A DNA stretch of 64,000 nucleotides from Terriglobus tenax (GCF_025685395.1 NZ_JAGSYA010000004.1:2480001-2544000); one strand, 5' to 3'; shown: positions 1 through 8,613, counted from the first letter of the stretch. Numbers and translations are program-made. The notes: generated by a model from the letters alone, not told the origin.

Positions 1-529
1 CCCCGCCGCCATGCCAGCCCTCGGGCAGCGTGACCGACGGAGTCACCTTGATCTTCGCCACCGGAATCTTAGCCGGGTACAGTACGGCGTTGTTCCACTC
101 CAGCACCGTAAGGTTATTGCTGGTAAACGCACTCGTGGTGGTCGTGTCCAGGTAGTCGAACTTCGCCTCAATCTCCGTTACGCCTGCAGGAACTTCCAGG
201 TGGAAGGCGTACATATCCACGTCATCGCGGCGCCAGCCCAGCGGCTGGCCATTGGCGGTGAAGAAGATGCCCGCAAACTGAGCGATAGGGCCAGATGGCA
301 TATGAGTGCCCGGAATCCACTCCGGATATTCAAGCGTCAGTGCCCCGGCGGTCACCGGAATCGTCTCCCTGCCATGCACAATGTGCCGGTAGGAATCGGT
401 CAGGTCGATGGAGAGCCTGATCGGTGTCGATGGGCTTTCCAGGGCTTTCGGAGCTGACTTTTTGTCAGCGGCAAAGGTGGACAAAGGGAGTGCGAACAGC
501 ACCGTGGCTGCGGTAAAACGTAACTTCAT
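1..529 (-). CDS. M61 family metallopeptidase, N-terminal part (truncated by window edge)
   Basis: The ATG at 529 opens a frame that runs off the left edge; about 176 residues are visible. Residues 1-20 form a signal peptide ending in TFAA, so the product is exported. The segment PEWIPGTHMPSGPI and the following beta-rich stretch match the N-terminal domain of M61 (glycyl aminopeptidase-like) peptidases. The catalytic HExxH domain would lie outside the window and cannot be checked. The gene starts 9 bases after the stop of the gene at 539-2140 and probably shares its transcript. Family call is from recognised motif style; substrate unknown. Confidence 0.7.
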   Translation of the reverse strand, partial: MKLRFTAATVLFALPLSTFAADKKSAPKALESPSTPIRLSIDLTDSYRHIVHGRETIPVTAGALTLEYPEWIPGTHMPSGPIAQFAGIFFTANGQPLGWRRDDVDMYAFHLEVPAGVTEIEAKFDYLDTTTTSAFTSNNLTVLEWNNAVLYPAKIPVAKIKVTPSVTLPEGWHGGG

Positions 530-538
530 AGCTGAATT

Positions 539-2140
539 CTAGTGCTCCTGTTTCTTCTGAGTAGAACGCTTGCGAAAGACGGTTTTGATGTGGCTGCGCC
601 AATGTTCATCCAGCGCTACCAGTTGCCACTCCACCTCCGGCTTCAGGTGGCGCAGAACCACTTCGGTCGCCGGATGGATACGCAGTGCTGGAGCAACGAG
701 ATACAGCAGTGGATCCAGTCGCGACAGCACCATGCCCGTGAAATACCCATGCCGCTGCAGGGGATTCACGGTCTCGTGCACCTGTGGCGTCGCATGCCAG
801 CGCACGCGGATCCAGTAGTCCAGCGCCTGCAGTGCCAGATGCAGGTCCTCATCGGCTTTAAGCTCCAGCACCGCAAGCCTGCCATCTTTGGTCACACCTA
901 ATAGATCCAGCATGCCGCGATCGGTCGCGGCAAACGCAGGAACCTGCGCATAAACAGGAGCCGGCAGCAGAGCCTCATCCACCAGCGGCAACTGCGTCCG
1001 CAAGCGAGACTCCATCCATCGCTCCGGTTGCATGCGATACACCGGATCATTGCTGTCACCCACAGGTTTGCGCCGGGCAAACAATCCGGCAGTCATGGTG
1101 CGCAGCGTCTCCCGGTTGGTGGTGTCGAGGCGTGTTTCATTTACGCCCGCTCCAAAGCTGATCTGCACATCATGCGCGAATGAATTCGCGGAGACGTTCA
1201 TCTCCGCTCGTGCAAACTCCAGCCCATGCAGCAAAAACGCCATCTCTGTGGTCGATCGCAGGCGCTGTTCCACCAGCGGGTGACCCTCCTCCGGTACAAG
1301 TTCCATCACCTGTGCGATGGCCGTGGCGAAGCGTTCCCGCGCGGCTTCTTCATTCGCGGCATGCAGAAGCCGCGTTTTCAGGTTGCCGTGGTCAGCTGGT
1401 TCGCGCTGCTCCAGATCCTCGCTGCGAGGGTCCAGTTCATACAGCTCCCACTGCGCAATACGCGGGTTCAGCCACGCCATGCGTGCCAGGGTCAGCACGG
1501 CCATGCCGCGTGGCACCACGATCCGCAGACCTGCGAAGAGATGTTTGCCCGCGGCATGCTCCCGGCAGTGCTGCAGCCAGAGAATGCCAAGCGTCAGAAT
1601 GCCATCGATCGTTGCAGAGGATTCCTCCGGACCCACGCCGATCACGGCCAACGCCTGCTGGCCGTGTGTCAGGACTCCGCGGGCATACGCCGGACCAAAG
1701 CTCTTCTCCAGGTCCATGGCTGTACGAAAGCCCACCGGCTTCCAGTCGGGAAATTCGCGCTGCAGTACTCGTTCCAGTGTGCGTAAATACTGCGTTCGTC
1801 CGGCATCGCGCGTCGTTGGGACGCGGCGATCCTGCTTCCCCATCAGGTCCAGCGTCTGCGGCTTCGTCTGCCCAAATCGCTGCACGCTCAGCCGCAATCC
1901 GCTTGCGCGTTCTTCCATCGCAAGCACGCGTCGCGTCAGGTTCCGCTCATCGTTCCACAGGTGCAGCGTACAGCGGCCATGTTCCGCGCGTACGTTCCAT
2001 TGCGACACGCGCAGATCAAACAACACACTGCCATGCTCCAGCACAGCCGCTTCCGGATGCGTTTCAAGAAAGGCGCGTATGCGCCTGGCAGTTTGTTCGG
2101 GGTCGGCTTGTTCCGCGAAAGAAGCTCGTTGCGGCGGCAT
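539..2140 (-). CDS. uncharacterised protein with PD-(D/E)XK nuclease-like C-terminus
   Basis: This 533-residue protein has no signal peptide or membrane segment. The first 400 residues match no family I recognise. Near the C-terminus an Asp at about residue 412 (MLDLLGV) is followed by ELK at about 426-428 (RLAVLELK) and then by LQALDYW at 437-443. This spacing and hydrophobic pattern resemble the D...ExK core and following helix (QxxxY) of PD-(D/E)XK nucleases. It sits between the GAF-GGDEF gene (28 bases upstream) and the M61 gene (9 bases downstream), so it is probably in an operon. A DNA-processing role is an inference from the motif only. Confidence 0.6.
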   Translation of the reverse strand: MPPQRASFAEQADPEQTARRIRAFLETHPEAAVLEHGSVLFDLRVSQWNVRAEHGRCTLHLWNDERNLTRRVLAMEERASGLRLSVQRFGQTKPQTLDLMGKQDRRVPTTRDAGRTQYLRTLERVLQREFPDWKPVGFRTAMDLEKSFGPAYARGVLTHGQQALAVIGVGPEESSATIDGILTLGILWLQHCREHAAGKHLFAGLRIVVPRGMAVLTLARMAWLNPRIAQWELYELDPRSEDLEQREPADHGNLKTRLLHAANEEAARERFATAIAQVMELVPEEGHPLVEQRLRSTTEMAFLLHGLEFARAEMNVSANSFAHDVQISFGAGVNETRLDTTNRETLRTMTAGLFARRKPVGDSNDPVYRMQPERWMESRLRTQLPLVDEALLPAPVYAQVPAFAATDRGMLDLLGVTKDGRLAVLELKADEDLHLALQALDYWIRVRWHATPQVHETVNPLQRHGYFTGMVLSRLDPLLYLVAPALRIHPATEVVLRHLKPEVEWQLVALDEHWRSHIKTVFRKRSTQKKQEH

Positions 2141-2168
2141 GGATTCTCATATTACCGCCATACAAACT

Positions 2169-3290
2169 CTATGTAACAACGGACTGCCCAATTGCCGTGC
2201 CGCGCGCATCGCGCTGGGTCGGCGTCTGCATCGGCCGGTCATACAGCAGGCCCATGCCCACCACCGCCAGGTTGTTGCGTGTGGTGTTCTTTACCTCGTA
2301 CATCATCGTGTCTGCCGCGCGGATAATCGAGTGCACCGTGTCGCCGTCTTCCGGGAAGGTAGCCAGTCCCAGGCTACCCTGTACCCGCAGCGAGAGGCCT
2401 TCCCCGGTCAAAAAGCGCGCATCGCCCACGGCATCGTAGAGCGTCCGGGCCAGTGTCACCGCACGTTCTTTCCCCAGCCCTGGCATCAGCACAACAAATT
2501 CATCGCCGCCATAGCGGAACGCAGGATTCGCCGTACCAAAGATGCGTTGCAGCAGGTTTCCTACCTCGGCCAGCAGACGGCTGCCGACCAGGTGTCCATG
2601 GGTGTCGTTCACTTCCTTGAAGTGGTCCATATCCATGAACATCAGGCTGAAGTGGCTGCGTTTCCCCTTCTTCACCTCATCTTCAAGCGCCTTGTACAGG
2701 TAGCGTGCGTTGAACAGCCCGGTCACGTCGTCGGTGATCGTCAGCTCCTGGATCAGTTCCATGCGCCGTGAGTTCTGAATGGCAATCGCCGCGTAATCGC
2801 ACAGAATGCGCAGAAAGGTGACCGAATACTCGCTCATCAGGTCGAGCTTTGAGTTCATCAGCTGGATAACGCCCAGCACCTTGCCGTCCGCCTGAATCGG
2901 CACACAGGCCAGCGACTGCATGTTCAGTTCCGGATGACGCTTGGCATAGGCAGACCACTGCGGATCAGAGCTCACATTGGGAACGATCAGCGCCTGGTTG
3001 CTCTGCGCCACCCACCCGGCAACTCCTTCGCCCATCTTCAGGCGCAGCGTGCGCAGGTATTCCGTCTCTTCACCAATGGCAATCTCGTAGTAAAGCTCAT
3101 TGGCCTTCTCATCCACCATCAGCAGTGACCAGCGCTCCGGCGCAAAGAACTGCGCCATCTTGTCCATGATGGTGCGCAGAATAACGCCAAGCTCCAACTG
3201 CGACGTCAGCGCACGCGCCACATCGTGGAAGACGCGGACCTGGTCCATCTGCCCGCCGTCAATGACTTCGAATTGTCGCCGCCGAATCAC
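2169..3290 (-). CDS. GAF-GGDEF diguanylate cyclase
   Basis: Residues about 30-175 form a GAF sensor domain and residues about 185-350 a GGDEF domain. The active-site signature RYGGDEF is at 259-265 and the metal/substrate loop DMDHFKEVNDTHGH at 220-233. It should make cyclic di-GMP from two GTP in the cytosol in response to a GAF ligand. No RxxD inhibitory site precedes GGDEF, so product inhibition is probably absent. The start at 3290 is a GTG with little ribosome-binding signal; the in-frame ATG at 3248 is an alternative. The C-terminal tail of about 25 residues after GGDEF is unusual and of unknown role. Confidence 0.92.
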   Translation of the reverse strand: MIRRRQFEVIDGGQMDQVRVFHDVARALTSQLELGVILRTIMDKMAQFFAPERWSLLMVDEKANELYYEIAIGEETEYLRTLRLKMGEGVAGWVAQSNQALIVPNVSSDPQWSAYAKRHPELNMQSLACVPIQADGKVLGVIQLMNSKLDLMSEYSVTFLRILCDYAAIAIQNSRRMELIQELTITDDVTGLFNARYLYKALEDEVKKGKRSHFSLMFMDMDHFKEVNDTHGHLVGSRLLAEVGNLLQRIFGTANPAFRYGGDEFVVLMPGLGKERAVTLARTLYDAVGDARFLTGEGLSLRVQGSLGLATFPEDGDTVHSIIRAADTMMYEVKNTTRNNLAVVGMGLLYDRPMQTPTQRDARGTAIGQSVVT

Positions 3291-3366
3291 CTGGAAGTAG
3301 TCGTTGAAGCAACGTTACCGCAGTATTGCAACAACCTTTAAAAACAAAAGTAATCACGGCCAGAAA

Positions 3367-4413
3367 TCAGCCGCCAATCTGGACCATCGCACGCGCCGGC
3401 TTGATGAACCCCACATCGCCGATGTGGTGCCGTTCTTCTTTTTTATCGACAGTCTGCTTGATATACGCGGCCATGTCCTCATCAGTTCCACCACGTCGCA
3501 TAATTCCATGCAAATCATGGTCGAGGTGCGAGAAAAGGCAGGTCCTGATCTTTCCGTCCGAGGTCAGACGTACCCGGCTGCAGTGCCCGCAGAACGGGTG
3601 CGATACCGGTGCGATGATGCCAATTTCACCCCGGCCATCGGCAAAGCCATAGCGCCGCGCGGTCTCGCTGGCGAAGTTCGGGGGCAGTGGAACGATGTCG
3701 CCTACCTTACCCAGCCGCTCTACAATCTCGTCCAACGTCACCACCAGGTCACGTGACCAGACCTTGTCCTCCTCCAGCGGCATGAACTCAATGAACCGGA
3801 CGACGACATCCTCTTCGCGTGCAAATTCGGCGAACCGCTCCACCTGGTCGTCATTCCAGCCGCGCATCAGCACGCAGTTCACCTTCACCGGGGCGAGTCC
3901 GGCGGCTTTTGCCGCCCGAATGCCTGCCAGCACGCGATCGTAGCTGCGGGGCACGCGGGTAATGCGGGCGAAAATCTCGGGGTCCACCGCGTCCATGCTC
4001 ACCGTAATGCGGCTCAACCCGGCCTTCTTCAGGGGCTCCGCCAGTTCGGCCAGCATGTGGCCGTTGGTTGTCAGGGCAATATCGGGCCGCCCGCCATCCA
4101 TGGTCCGCATGGCATATAGCTCTTCCACCAGGGCGGGCAGGTCATTCCGCAGCAGAGGTTCGCCGCCGGTCAGGCGGATCTTCTCCACCCCCATGCTCAG
4201 AAAGACGCGAGCGATCCGGGCATAATCCGCCATTGGCAACTCGTGGACGGGCGTAGCGCCCTGTCCACTGCGGCAGTACACGCAGCGGAAGTTGCATCGG
4301 TCTGTAATGGACAGCCGCAAATCCGTAATCGCGCGGCCAAATTTATCCCGCAGCCTGTCCTGCTGGGTTTGTAGCAGGGGTTGCTCGAGCTCGGCAATGG
4401 TCAGTGTGGACAT
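3367..4413 (-). CDS. moaA: GTP 3',8-cyclase MoaA (molybdenum cofactor biosynthesis)
   Basis: A radical SAM enzyme for the first step of molybdopterin synthesis, cyclising GTP together with MoaC. The N-terminal cluster motif CxxxCxxC uses Cys40, Cys44 and Cys47, followed by LTGGEPLLR at 81-89. The C-terminal cluster ligands are Cys275, Cys278 and Cys292. The protein ends in Gly-Gly (347-348), the conserved MoaA tail. The ATG at 4413 was chosen over a longer in-frame extension because family homology starts there. The 348-residue length is normal. No other moa gene is in the window and no Moco riboswitch was recognised upstream. Confidence 0.96.
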   Translation of the reverse strand: MSTLTIAELEQPLLQTQQDRLRDKFGRAITDLRLSITDRCNFRCVYCRSGQGATPVHELPMADYARIARVFLSMGVEKIRLTGGEPLLRNDLPALVEELYAMRTMDGGRPDIALTTNGHMLAELAEPLKKAGLSRITVSMDAVDPEIFARITRVPRSYDRVLAGIRAAKAAGLAPVKVNCVLMRGWNDDQVERFAEFAREEDVVVRFIEFMPLEEDKVWSRDLVVTLDEIVERLGKVGDIVPLPPNFASETARRYGFADGRGEIGIIAPVSHPFCGHCSRVRLTSDGKIRTCLFSHLDHDLHGIMRRGGTDEDMAAYIKQTVDKKEERHHIGDVGFIKPARAMVQIGG

Positions 4414-4452
4414 ACTGAAGCCTTTAGATAGCGGGATTTCAGTATAGGACGC

Positions 4453-4480
4453 AAAAGGCCACCCAAATGGGTGGCCTTTT
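4453..4480 (-). terminator. rho-independent terminator after the 4500-4784 gene
   Basis: A perfect 12-bp stem (AAAAGGCCACCC / GGGTGGCCTTTT) with a 4-base loop. It lies 20 bases past the stop of the minus-strand gene at 4500 and upstream of moaA, so it separates the two transcripts. Its A/T-flanked symmetry would let it work in both directions. Confidence 0.85.
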
Positions 4481-4499
4481 GTCCGGAATCGGACAGAAT

Positions 4500-4784
4500 C
4501 TAGTAGCTCTGGAACTCTGCGGTGCCCTTGCGGAGGCGAATTCCGTTCAGCAGGAAGATCAGCGAGGCGGTGCCGGTCGTCAGGCACCAGTACAACATCG
4601 GGTGAATCGCACCCGGCGAGTACGTCACATCCTGACCCACCCACAGCGTCAACAGCGCGGTCACGATGAGGCACTGCACGCCCATCACCACCATCAACTG
4701 CCCGCGGCGGCGGCGTGCATCCAGATGCTCCACCTCTTCCGGGGTAAGGTTGCGCTCTGCAGCCGGGATCAGCTTGTTCGCCAT
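4500..4784 (-). CDS. small two-helix membrane protein, unknown function
   Basis: A 94-residue protein with a charged N-terminal region (residues 1-27, including a PEEVEHLDARRRR-like stretch) and two hydrophobic segments at about 29-50 and 62-82. This suggests a small inner-membrane protein with both ends in the cytosol. A good ribosome-binding site (AGGAGACAGGAACG before ATG) supports the start. A strong terminator follows. No family recognised. Confidence 0.75.
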   Translation of the reverse strand: MANKLIPAAERNLTPEEVEHLDARRRRGQLMVVMGVQCLIVTALLTLWVGQDVTYSPGAIHPMLYWCLTTGTASLIFLLNGIRLRKGTAEFQSY

Positions 4785-4835
4785 CGTTCCTGTCTCCTGA
4801 AAAATTCTACTTGCCTTCCATTAAACCACAGCTGG

Positions 4836-5111
4836 CTAGTCCAGAAAGGCCATGGTCTTGATTCCGTGCACTTCGAACCGCTTCCGGCACCGGATATTCT
4901 TGCAGCCCACCATGTCATCCCGCAGCACCATGTAGCTCTGTGCCTTGGCAAACCGGGCGCGATCGCGGTCGTCGGCACGGCCCTGCAGGCTTGGTTTCTT
5001 GCGGCGCACCAGCCAGCTTAATTCGTACTCCAGGGCCTGTCCGCAGTGCGGACACGTCAGGGTATGGCTCCGGTTCTCTGCCCGTTCATTGAAAAAATCG
5101 CGTTCTTCCAT
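4836..5111 (-). CDS. small zinc-ribbon-like protein, unknown function
   Basis: A 91-residue soluble protein. A CPHCG motif at about 20-24 and a second Cys pair at about 70 and 75 (GCKNIRCRKRF) look like the four ligands of a zinc ribbon. The ATG at 5111 follows a clear GGAGGTGG ribosome-binding site. Longer in-frame extensions are not supported because they cover the promoter side of the neighbouring plus-strand gene. No specific function can be assigned; a nucleic-acid or protein-binding role is only a guess from the fold. Confidence 0.72.
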   Translation of the reverse strand: MEERDFFNERAENRSHTLTCPHCGQALEYELSWLVRRKKPSLQGRADDRDRARFAKAQSYMVLRDDMVGCKNIRCRKRFEVHGIKTMAFLD

Positions 5112-5193
5112 GCTTGTGCCACCTCCGGCAGCGACCCAAAGTATTGCATAATCGGCGAGTGTCTGGTGGAACCACCAGCACGGAATGGCTGTG

Positions 5194-5373
5194 ATGACCA
5201 AGGCTAAGAAACAGACCTTCTCCGTAACCAAGGCGGTGAAAGCCAACGCGCGCGAGCGTGTCGGCACTCCTCCTCCCGGCCACGCTCTGCCCGATCCCAA
5301 AGAAAAATCAGAGCGTCGCAAAGTAAAACACAAAGAAACCCTGGCCGACCTGCTCTCTGAAAAAGAGAAGTAG
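5194..5373 (+). CDS. small basic protein, unknown function
   Basis: A 59-residue, lysine- and arginine-rich polypeptide without hydrophobic segments, containing a PPPGHALPDPKEKSERRK stretch and ending in LSEKEK. Codon choice matches the neighbouring genes, which supports translation. An in-frame ATG at 5185 is also possible. It is divergent from the zinc-ribbon gene and 32 bases upstream of the SIMPL gene. No family recognised. Confidence 0.55.
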   Translation: MTKAKKQTFSVTKAVKANARERVGTPPPGHALPDPKEKSERRKVKHKETLADLLSEKEK

Positions 5374-5405
5374 GCGTCCAAGGGCAGGTAAGGAGTTTAC
5401 AAATC

Positions 5406-6131
5406 ATGAAGTCCCCCCTATTCGCGGCTCTTTTGCTTTCCGCTTCCGTCGCCACCTTCGCGCAGACCTCCACCCTGCAGATCAATAAGGAAAACCGCAC
5501 CATCTCGGTCTCCGCCACGGACTCGGTCACCACCGATGCCGACCTGGCCGTCGTCCACATTGGCTTCCAGGTGCTGGGCCGCGATGAACAGTCCACCTAC
5601 GCCGAAGGCTCCCGCGTCTCCAATGCAATCATGAAGGCACTGACCGGCTCCGGAGTCGAGAAGACGGCCATCGAAAGCGAAAACCAGAACCTCGCGCCGC
5701 TCAACGACTACGAGATCAAGCAGCTCCCGGCTGACCGTGCCGCCAACCGCTTCCGCCTCACCCAGTCCTGGAGTGTGAAGACTTCGCCGGAGACCGCCGC
5801 CAAGGTGCTGGATGCCGCCGTCAAAGCCGGAGCGAACCAGAGTGGCTCCATCGACTGGCAGTTGAAGGACGAGTCGGCTCTCGAAGCGCAGGCCGCCTCC
5901 AAGGCACTGGCGCATGCCCAGCGCATCGCCGCGCAGATGGCTGAAGCCCTGCACGCAAAGCTCGGCCCACTGGTCTACGCCAGCAATGAAGCTCCACAGT
6001 CACCCCACCCCATCCCGATGATGCGCATGGCTGCCGCTGCACCTGCCATGGATAAAGTTCAGCCCCTGGCCATCAACGGCCGCAAGGTGGAGCGTTCGGC
6101 CACCGTGACCGCCCTCTTCGCAATCGAATAA
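5406..6131 (+). CDS. SIMPL (DUF541) domain periplasmic protein
   Basis: A 241-residue protein with a signal peptide (residues 1-19, cut after TFAQ). The rest shows the SIMPL/DUF541 pattern: ISVSATDSVTTDADLAVV near the start, a central SRVSNAIMKAL helix, and QSWSVKT and AALFAIE-type strands at the end. SIMPL proteins are secreted or periplasmic and form oligomeric assemblies; their role is poorly defined, with links to stress resistance. An AAGGAG ribosome-binding site precedes the ATG. It may be co-transcribed with the next gene 10 bases downstream. Confidence 0.88.
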   Translation: MKSPLFAALLLSASVATFAQTSTLQINKENRTISVSATDSVTTDADLAVVHIGFQVLGRDEQSTYAEGSRVSNAIMKALTGSGVEKTAIESENQNLAPLNDYEIKQLPADRAANRFRLTQSWSVKTSPETAAKVLDAAVKAGANQSGSIDWQLKDESALEAQAASKALAHAQRIAAQMAEALHAKLGPLVYASNEAPQSPHPIPMMRMAAAAPAMDKVQPLAINGRKVERSATVTALFAIE

Positions 6132-6141
6132 ACTCATCGCC

Positions 6142-6687
6142 ATGACCGCGCACGATCTCAAGCCGACGCCCGAAGCCGAAACCATCTTCAAAAAGTGGAT
6201 CGCACACCTGAACGATGAGTTCACCCGGCACCAGGGCTACGACCGCCGTGCCGAGATCGTGCGCGACGAGCTCCACCAGATCATCCTCGGCCGCCCGCAC
6301 GGTGGGCGGCTGAACTCCACCCTGGTTACCGAACTCCCCATGAACGTGCTCATTGAGTCTTTGGACCCGCGCAACCTCACCCTCGAAGCCGAGTCGCTGC
6401 CCGACCTCGATCCCGAGCGCTTCTACCCGCGCAAACCGCTGCTCTTCTTCTGGCAGGCCTTTGACCGTTCTCCGCTGGGCCTGAACCACTGGCTCGGTAC
6501 GCGCTTCCGCACCATGCTGGCGCACCATATCTTTGCGTCGGCCGGAAAAGGCCTGCAGATCGCAGCCGGCATCAAGATGATCTTCGGCTACAACATCACG
6601 GCAGAGGAGAACGCCATTCTCCACCGCGATGTCTTCCTCGACGACCGCCAGCCCATCACCCTGCGCGGCGAGGTCGGCGCTCGCTAG
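6142..6687 (+). CDS. acyltransferase-like protein, apparently lacking its C-terminal half
   Basis: A 181-residue protein. Its last 50 residues (IFGYNITAEENAILHRDVFLDDR) look like the first turns of a left-handed beta-helix (hexapeptide) acyltransferase of the kind that continues for another 100 or more residues. Here the frame ends abruptly at two consecutive TAG codons (6685-6690), directly followed by a short palindromic repeat-like sequence. I infer a truncated, possibly inactive enzyme. The N-terminal 130 residues are alpha-helical and unrecognised. Codon use is normal up to the stop, so decay, if real, is recent. Confidence 0.6.
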   Translation: MTAHDLKPTPEAETIFKKWIAHLNDEFTRHQGYDRRAEIVRDELHQIILGRPHGGRLNSTLVTELPMNVLIESLDPRNLTLEAESLPDLDPERFYPRKPLLFFWQAFDRSPLGLNHWLGTRFRTMLAHHIFASAGKGLQIAAGIKMIFGYNITAEENAILHRDVFLDDRQPITLRGEVGAR

Positions 6688-6689
6688 TA

Positions 6690-6735
6690 GCGTCACCCAC
6701 CTGGGCGCTACACCCTCGCAACGCCAGGGTGGGTT
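6690..6735. repeat. possible degenerate copy of the GGGTGCCCC-type palindromic repeat
   Basis: The segment CACCCTCGCAACGCCAGGGTG (6711-6731, 21 bases; arms CACCCT/AGGGTG) shares the GCAACGC loop and C-rich/G-rich arms with the repeat copies at 39983 and 45289. It lies immediately after the premature-looking stop of the acyltransferase-like gene. The match is short and diverged, so this is tentative. Confidence 0.35.
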
Positions 6736-6786
6736 AGGTTCATCCACGCAATTCATGCACGCTGCTACCATCAGCAAAGATCGCCC

Positions 6787-7485
6787 ATGAATCTCGAAAT
6801 CGCACTCGCCATCTTTGCCTACGTCGTGCTGGTGCTCTCCATCACCATTCACGACGCCACGGAGGCCATGGTGGCCTTCCGTCTCGGTGACCCGACGGCC
6901 CGCATGCTGGGGCGTACTTCGCTCAATCCCATCAAACACTACGACCTCTTCGGTACGGTCATCTGGCCGCTGCTCTACATCTTCCGCACGCCGCTGGCGC
7001 TTGGCTGGGGCAAGCCTGTCCCGGTTACGCCACGCAACTTCCGCAAGCCGGTGCGTGATGAGATCCTGGTGGCTCTCTCCGGTCCCGTAGCAAACCTTGC
7101 GCTTGGCCTTATCTGCCTGATTCTGCTGGTGATCCTCAAGCATGCCAGCCCCATGGCCGCGCAGTCGCTCGGTGTTGCGCAGGCGCTTGCCCTGCGGGAC
7201 AACTCGATCGCCACCACGGACCTGCCCGCGCTCTTCCCCCTGATCCTGATGCTCTACATCGGCATCGTCACCAACCTGCTGCTCTGCATCTTCAACCTGG
7301 TGCCGCTGCCCGCCTTTGATGGCGGACGCATCCTGCGGAACTTTCTGCCCTACAACGCGCAGAAGACCTACGACTCCATCGGCCTGTATTTGATGTTCGG
7401 TTTCTTCTTCCTCGGCTTCCGCTTCATCATGATCTTCTTCGTGCCGATGTTCATGTTCTTCAACAGCCTGCTGTTTGCGCTGTAG
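6787..7485 (+). CDS. site-2-protease (M50) homologue with degenerate zinc motif
   Basis: A 232-residue polytopic inner-membrane protein with the M50 layout: N-terminal helix, RLGDPTARMLGR at 32-43, LNPIKHYDLFG at 46-56, a GP pair at 99-100 in the central helix, and the third-ligand motif NLVPLPAFDGG at 170-180. The catalytic HExxH motif is replaced by HDATE (His22-Asp-Ala-Thr-Glu26): the general-base Glu is Asp and the second zinc His is Glu. Asp178 is retained. This predicts loss or large change of protease activity. Known M50 proteins cleave transmembrane substrates; here a binding role is more likely. It is 27 bases upstream of trpS. Confidence 0.9.
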   Translation: MNLEIALAIFAYVVLVLSITIHDATEAMVAFRLGDPTARMLGRTSLNPIKHYDLFGTVIWPLLYIFRTPLALGWGKPVPVTPRNFRKPVRDEILVALSGPVANLALGLICLILLVILKHASPMAAQSLGVAQALALRDNSIATTDLPALFPLILMLYIGIVTNLLLCIFNLVPLPAFDGGRILRNFLPYNAQKTYDSIGLYLMFGFFFLGFRFIMIFFVPMFMFFNSLLFAL

Positions 7486-7512
7486 CCGCTCATTTACCAT
7501 CAAACTCTAGCT

Positions 7513-8598
7513 ATGTCTGACGTTGAAACCACCTCGCGCCGCCGCGTGCTCTCCGGCATGCGGCCCACCGGCAAGCTCCACCTGGGCAACTACATGGGAG
7601 CGCTCTACAACTGGGTCCGCCTCCAGGACCAGTACGAGTGCTACTTCTTCATCGCCGACTGGCACGCGCTCACCACCGACTACGCCAATCCCGGCAACGT
7701 GAAGCAGAAGTGCTTCGATGTCGCCGTCGACTTCCTCGCCGCCGGCCTTGACCCCGAGAAGTGCGTCATCTTCCGCCAGTCTCACGTGCCGGAGCACGCC
7801 TCCCTGCACCTGCTCTTCAGCATGTTCACGCCGCTGGGCTGGCTGGAGCGCGTGCCCACGTATAAGGATCAGCAGGAGCAGCTTCGCGAGAAGGACCTCG
7901 CCACCTACGGCTTCCTCGGCTACCCGTTGCTGCAGTCGGCCGACATCCTGCTCTACAAGCCCGACTTCGTTCCCGTCGGTCAGGACCAGGTTGCACACGT
8001 CGAGCTCACCCGCGAGGTCGCACGCCGCTTCAACCAGCTTTATGACTCCCGCTGGTCTGAGGCCATTGCGCAGGCTGTCTCCGACAAGGAGAAGATCAAG
8101 GCTGAGGTCTCGGCCAACTCCGTCGATCTCATCTTCCCGGAGCCACAGGCGCTTCTCACTCCCTCGCCCAAGCTCCCCGGTCTCGACGGCCGCAAGATGA
8201 GCAAGAGCTATGGCAATACCCTCATGCTCTCGGAGACTGAGCCGGATATCCGCGCCAAGCTGAAGACCATGGTCACCGATCCGGCGCGCGTTCGCCGTAC
8301 TGACCCCGGAAACCCGGACGTCTGTCCGGTCTTTGATCTGCACAAGGTCTTCTCGCCTGCCGAGAAGCAGACCGAGGTCCGCGAAGGCTGTACCACCGCC
8401 GGCATCGGCTGCATCCAGTGCAAAGGCTGGCTGGCGGATGCCGTCGTTGCCGAACTCGCTCCCATCCAGGAACGCCGCGCCAAGTACGAGGCCAACCCGG
8501 GGCTGGTTATCGACATCCTGGCCGCCGGTGCCGAACGCGCCCACGCCAAGGCCGCTGAGGCCATGCAGGATGCCCTGGTCGCTCTCGGCATGGAATAA
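7513..8598 (+). CDS. trpS: tryptophanyl-tRNA synthetase
   Basis: A class I aminoacyl-tRNA synthetase that charges tRNA-Trp. The HIGH-type signature is HLGN at 23-26 after SGMRPTGK, and KMSKS is at 228-232. A conserved GQDQ segment sits at about 156-159. The length of 361 residues is normal. A Cys-containing segment near residues 287-311 (VCPVFDLHK ... GCTTAGIGCIQCKG) resembles the iron-sulfur-binding type seen in some bacterial TrpRS. The gene ends at a strong terminator. Confidence 0.97.
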   Translation: MSDVETTSRRRVLSGMRPTGKLHLGNYMGALYNWVRLQDQYECYFFIADWHALTTDYANPGNVKQKCFDVAVDFLAAGLDPEKCVIFRQSHVPEHASLHLLFSMFTPLGWLERVPTYKDQQEQLREKDLATYGFLGYPLLQSADILLYKPDFVPVGQDQVAHVELTREVARRFNQLYDSRWSEAIAQAVSDKEKIKAEVSANSVDLIFPEPQALLTPSPKLPGLDGRKMSKSYGNTLMLSETEPDIRAKLKTMVTDPARVRRTDPGNPDVCPVFDLHKVFSPAEKQTEVREGCTTAGIGCIQCKGWLADAVVAELAPIQERRAKYEANPGLVIDILAAGAERAHAKAAEAMQDALVALGME

Positions 8599-8613
8599 GA
8601 AAACTCATCGGAA

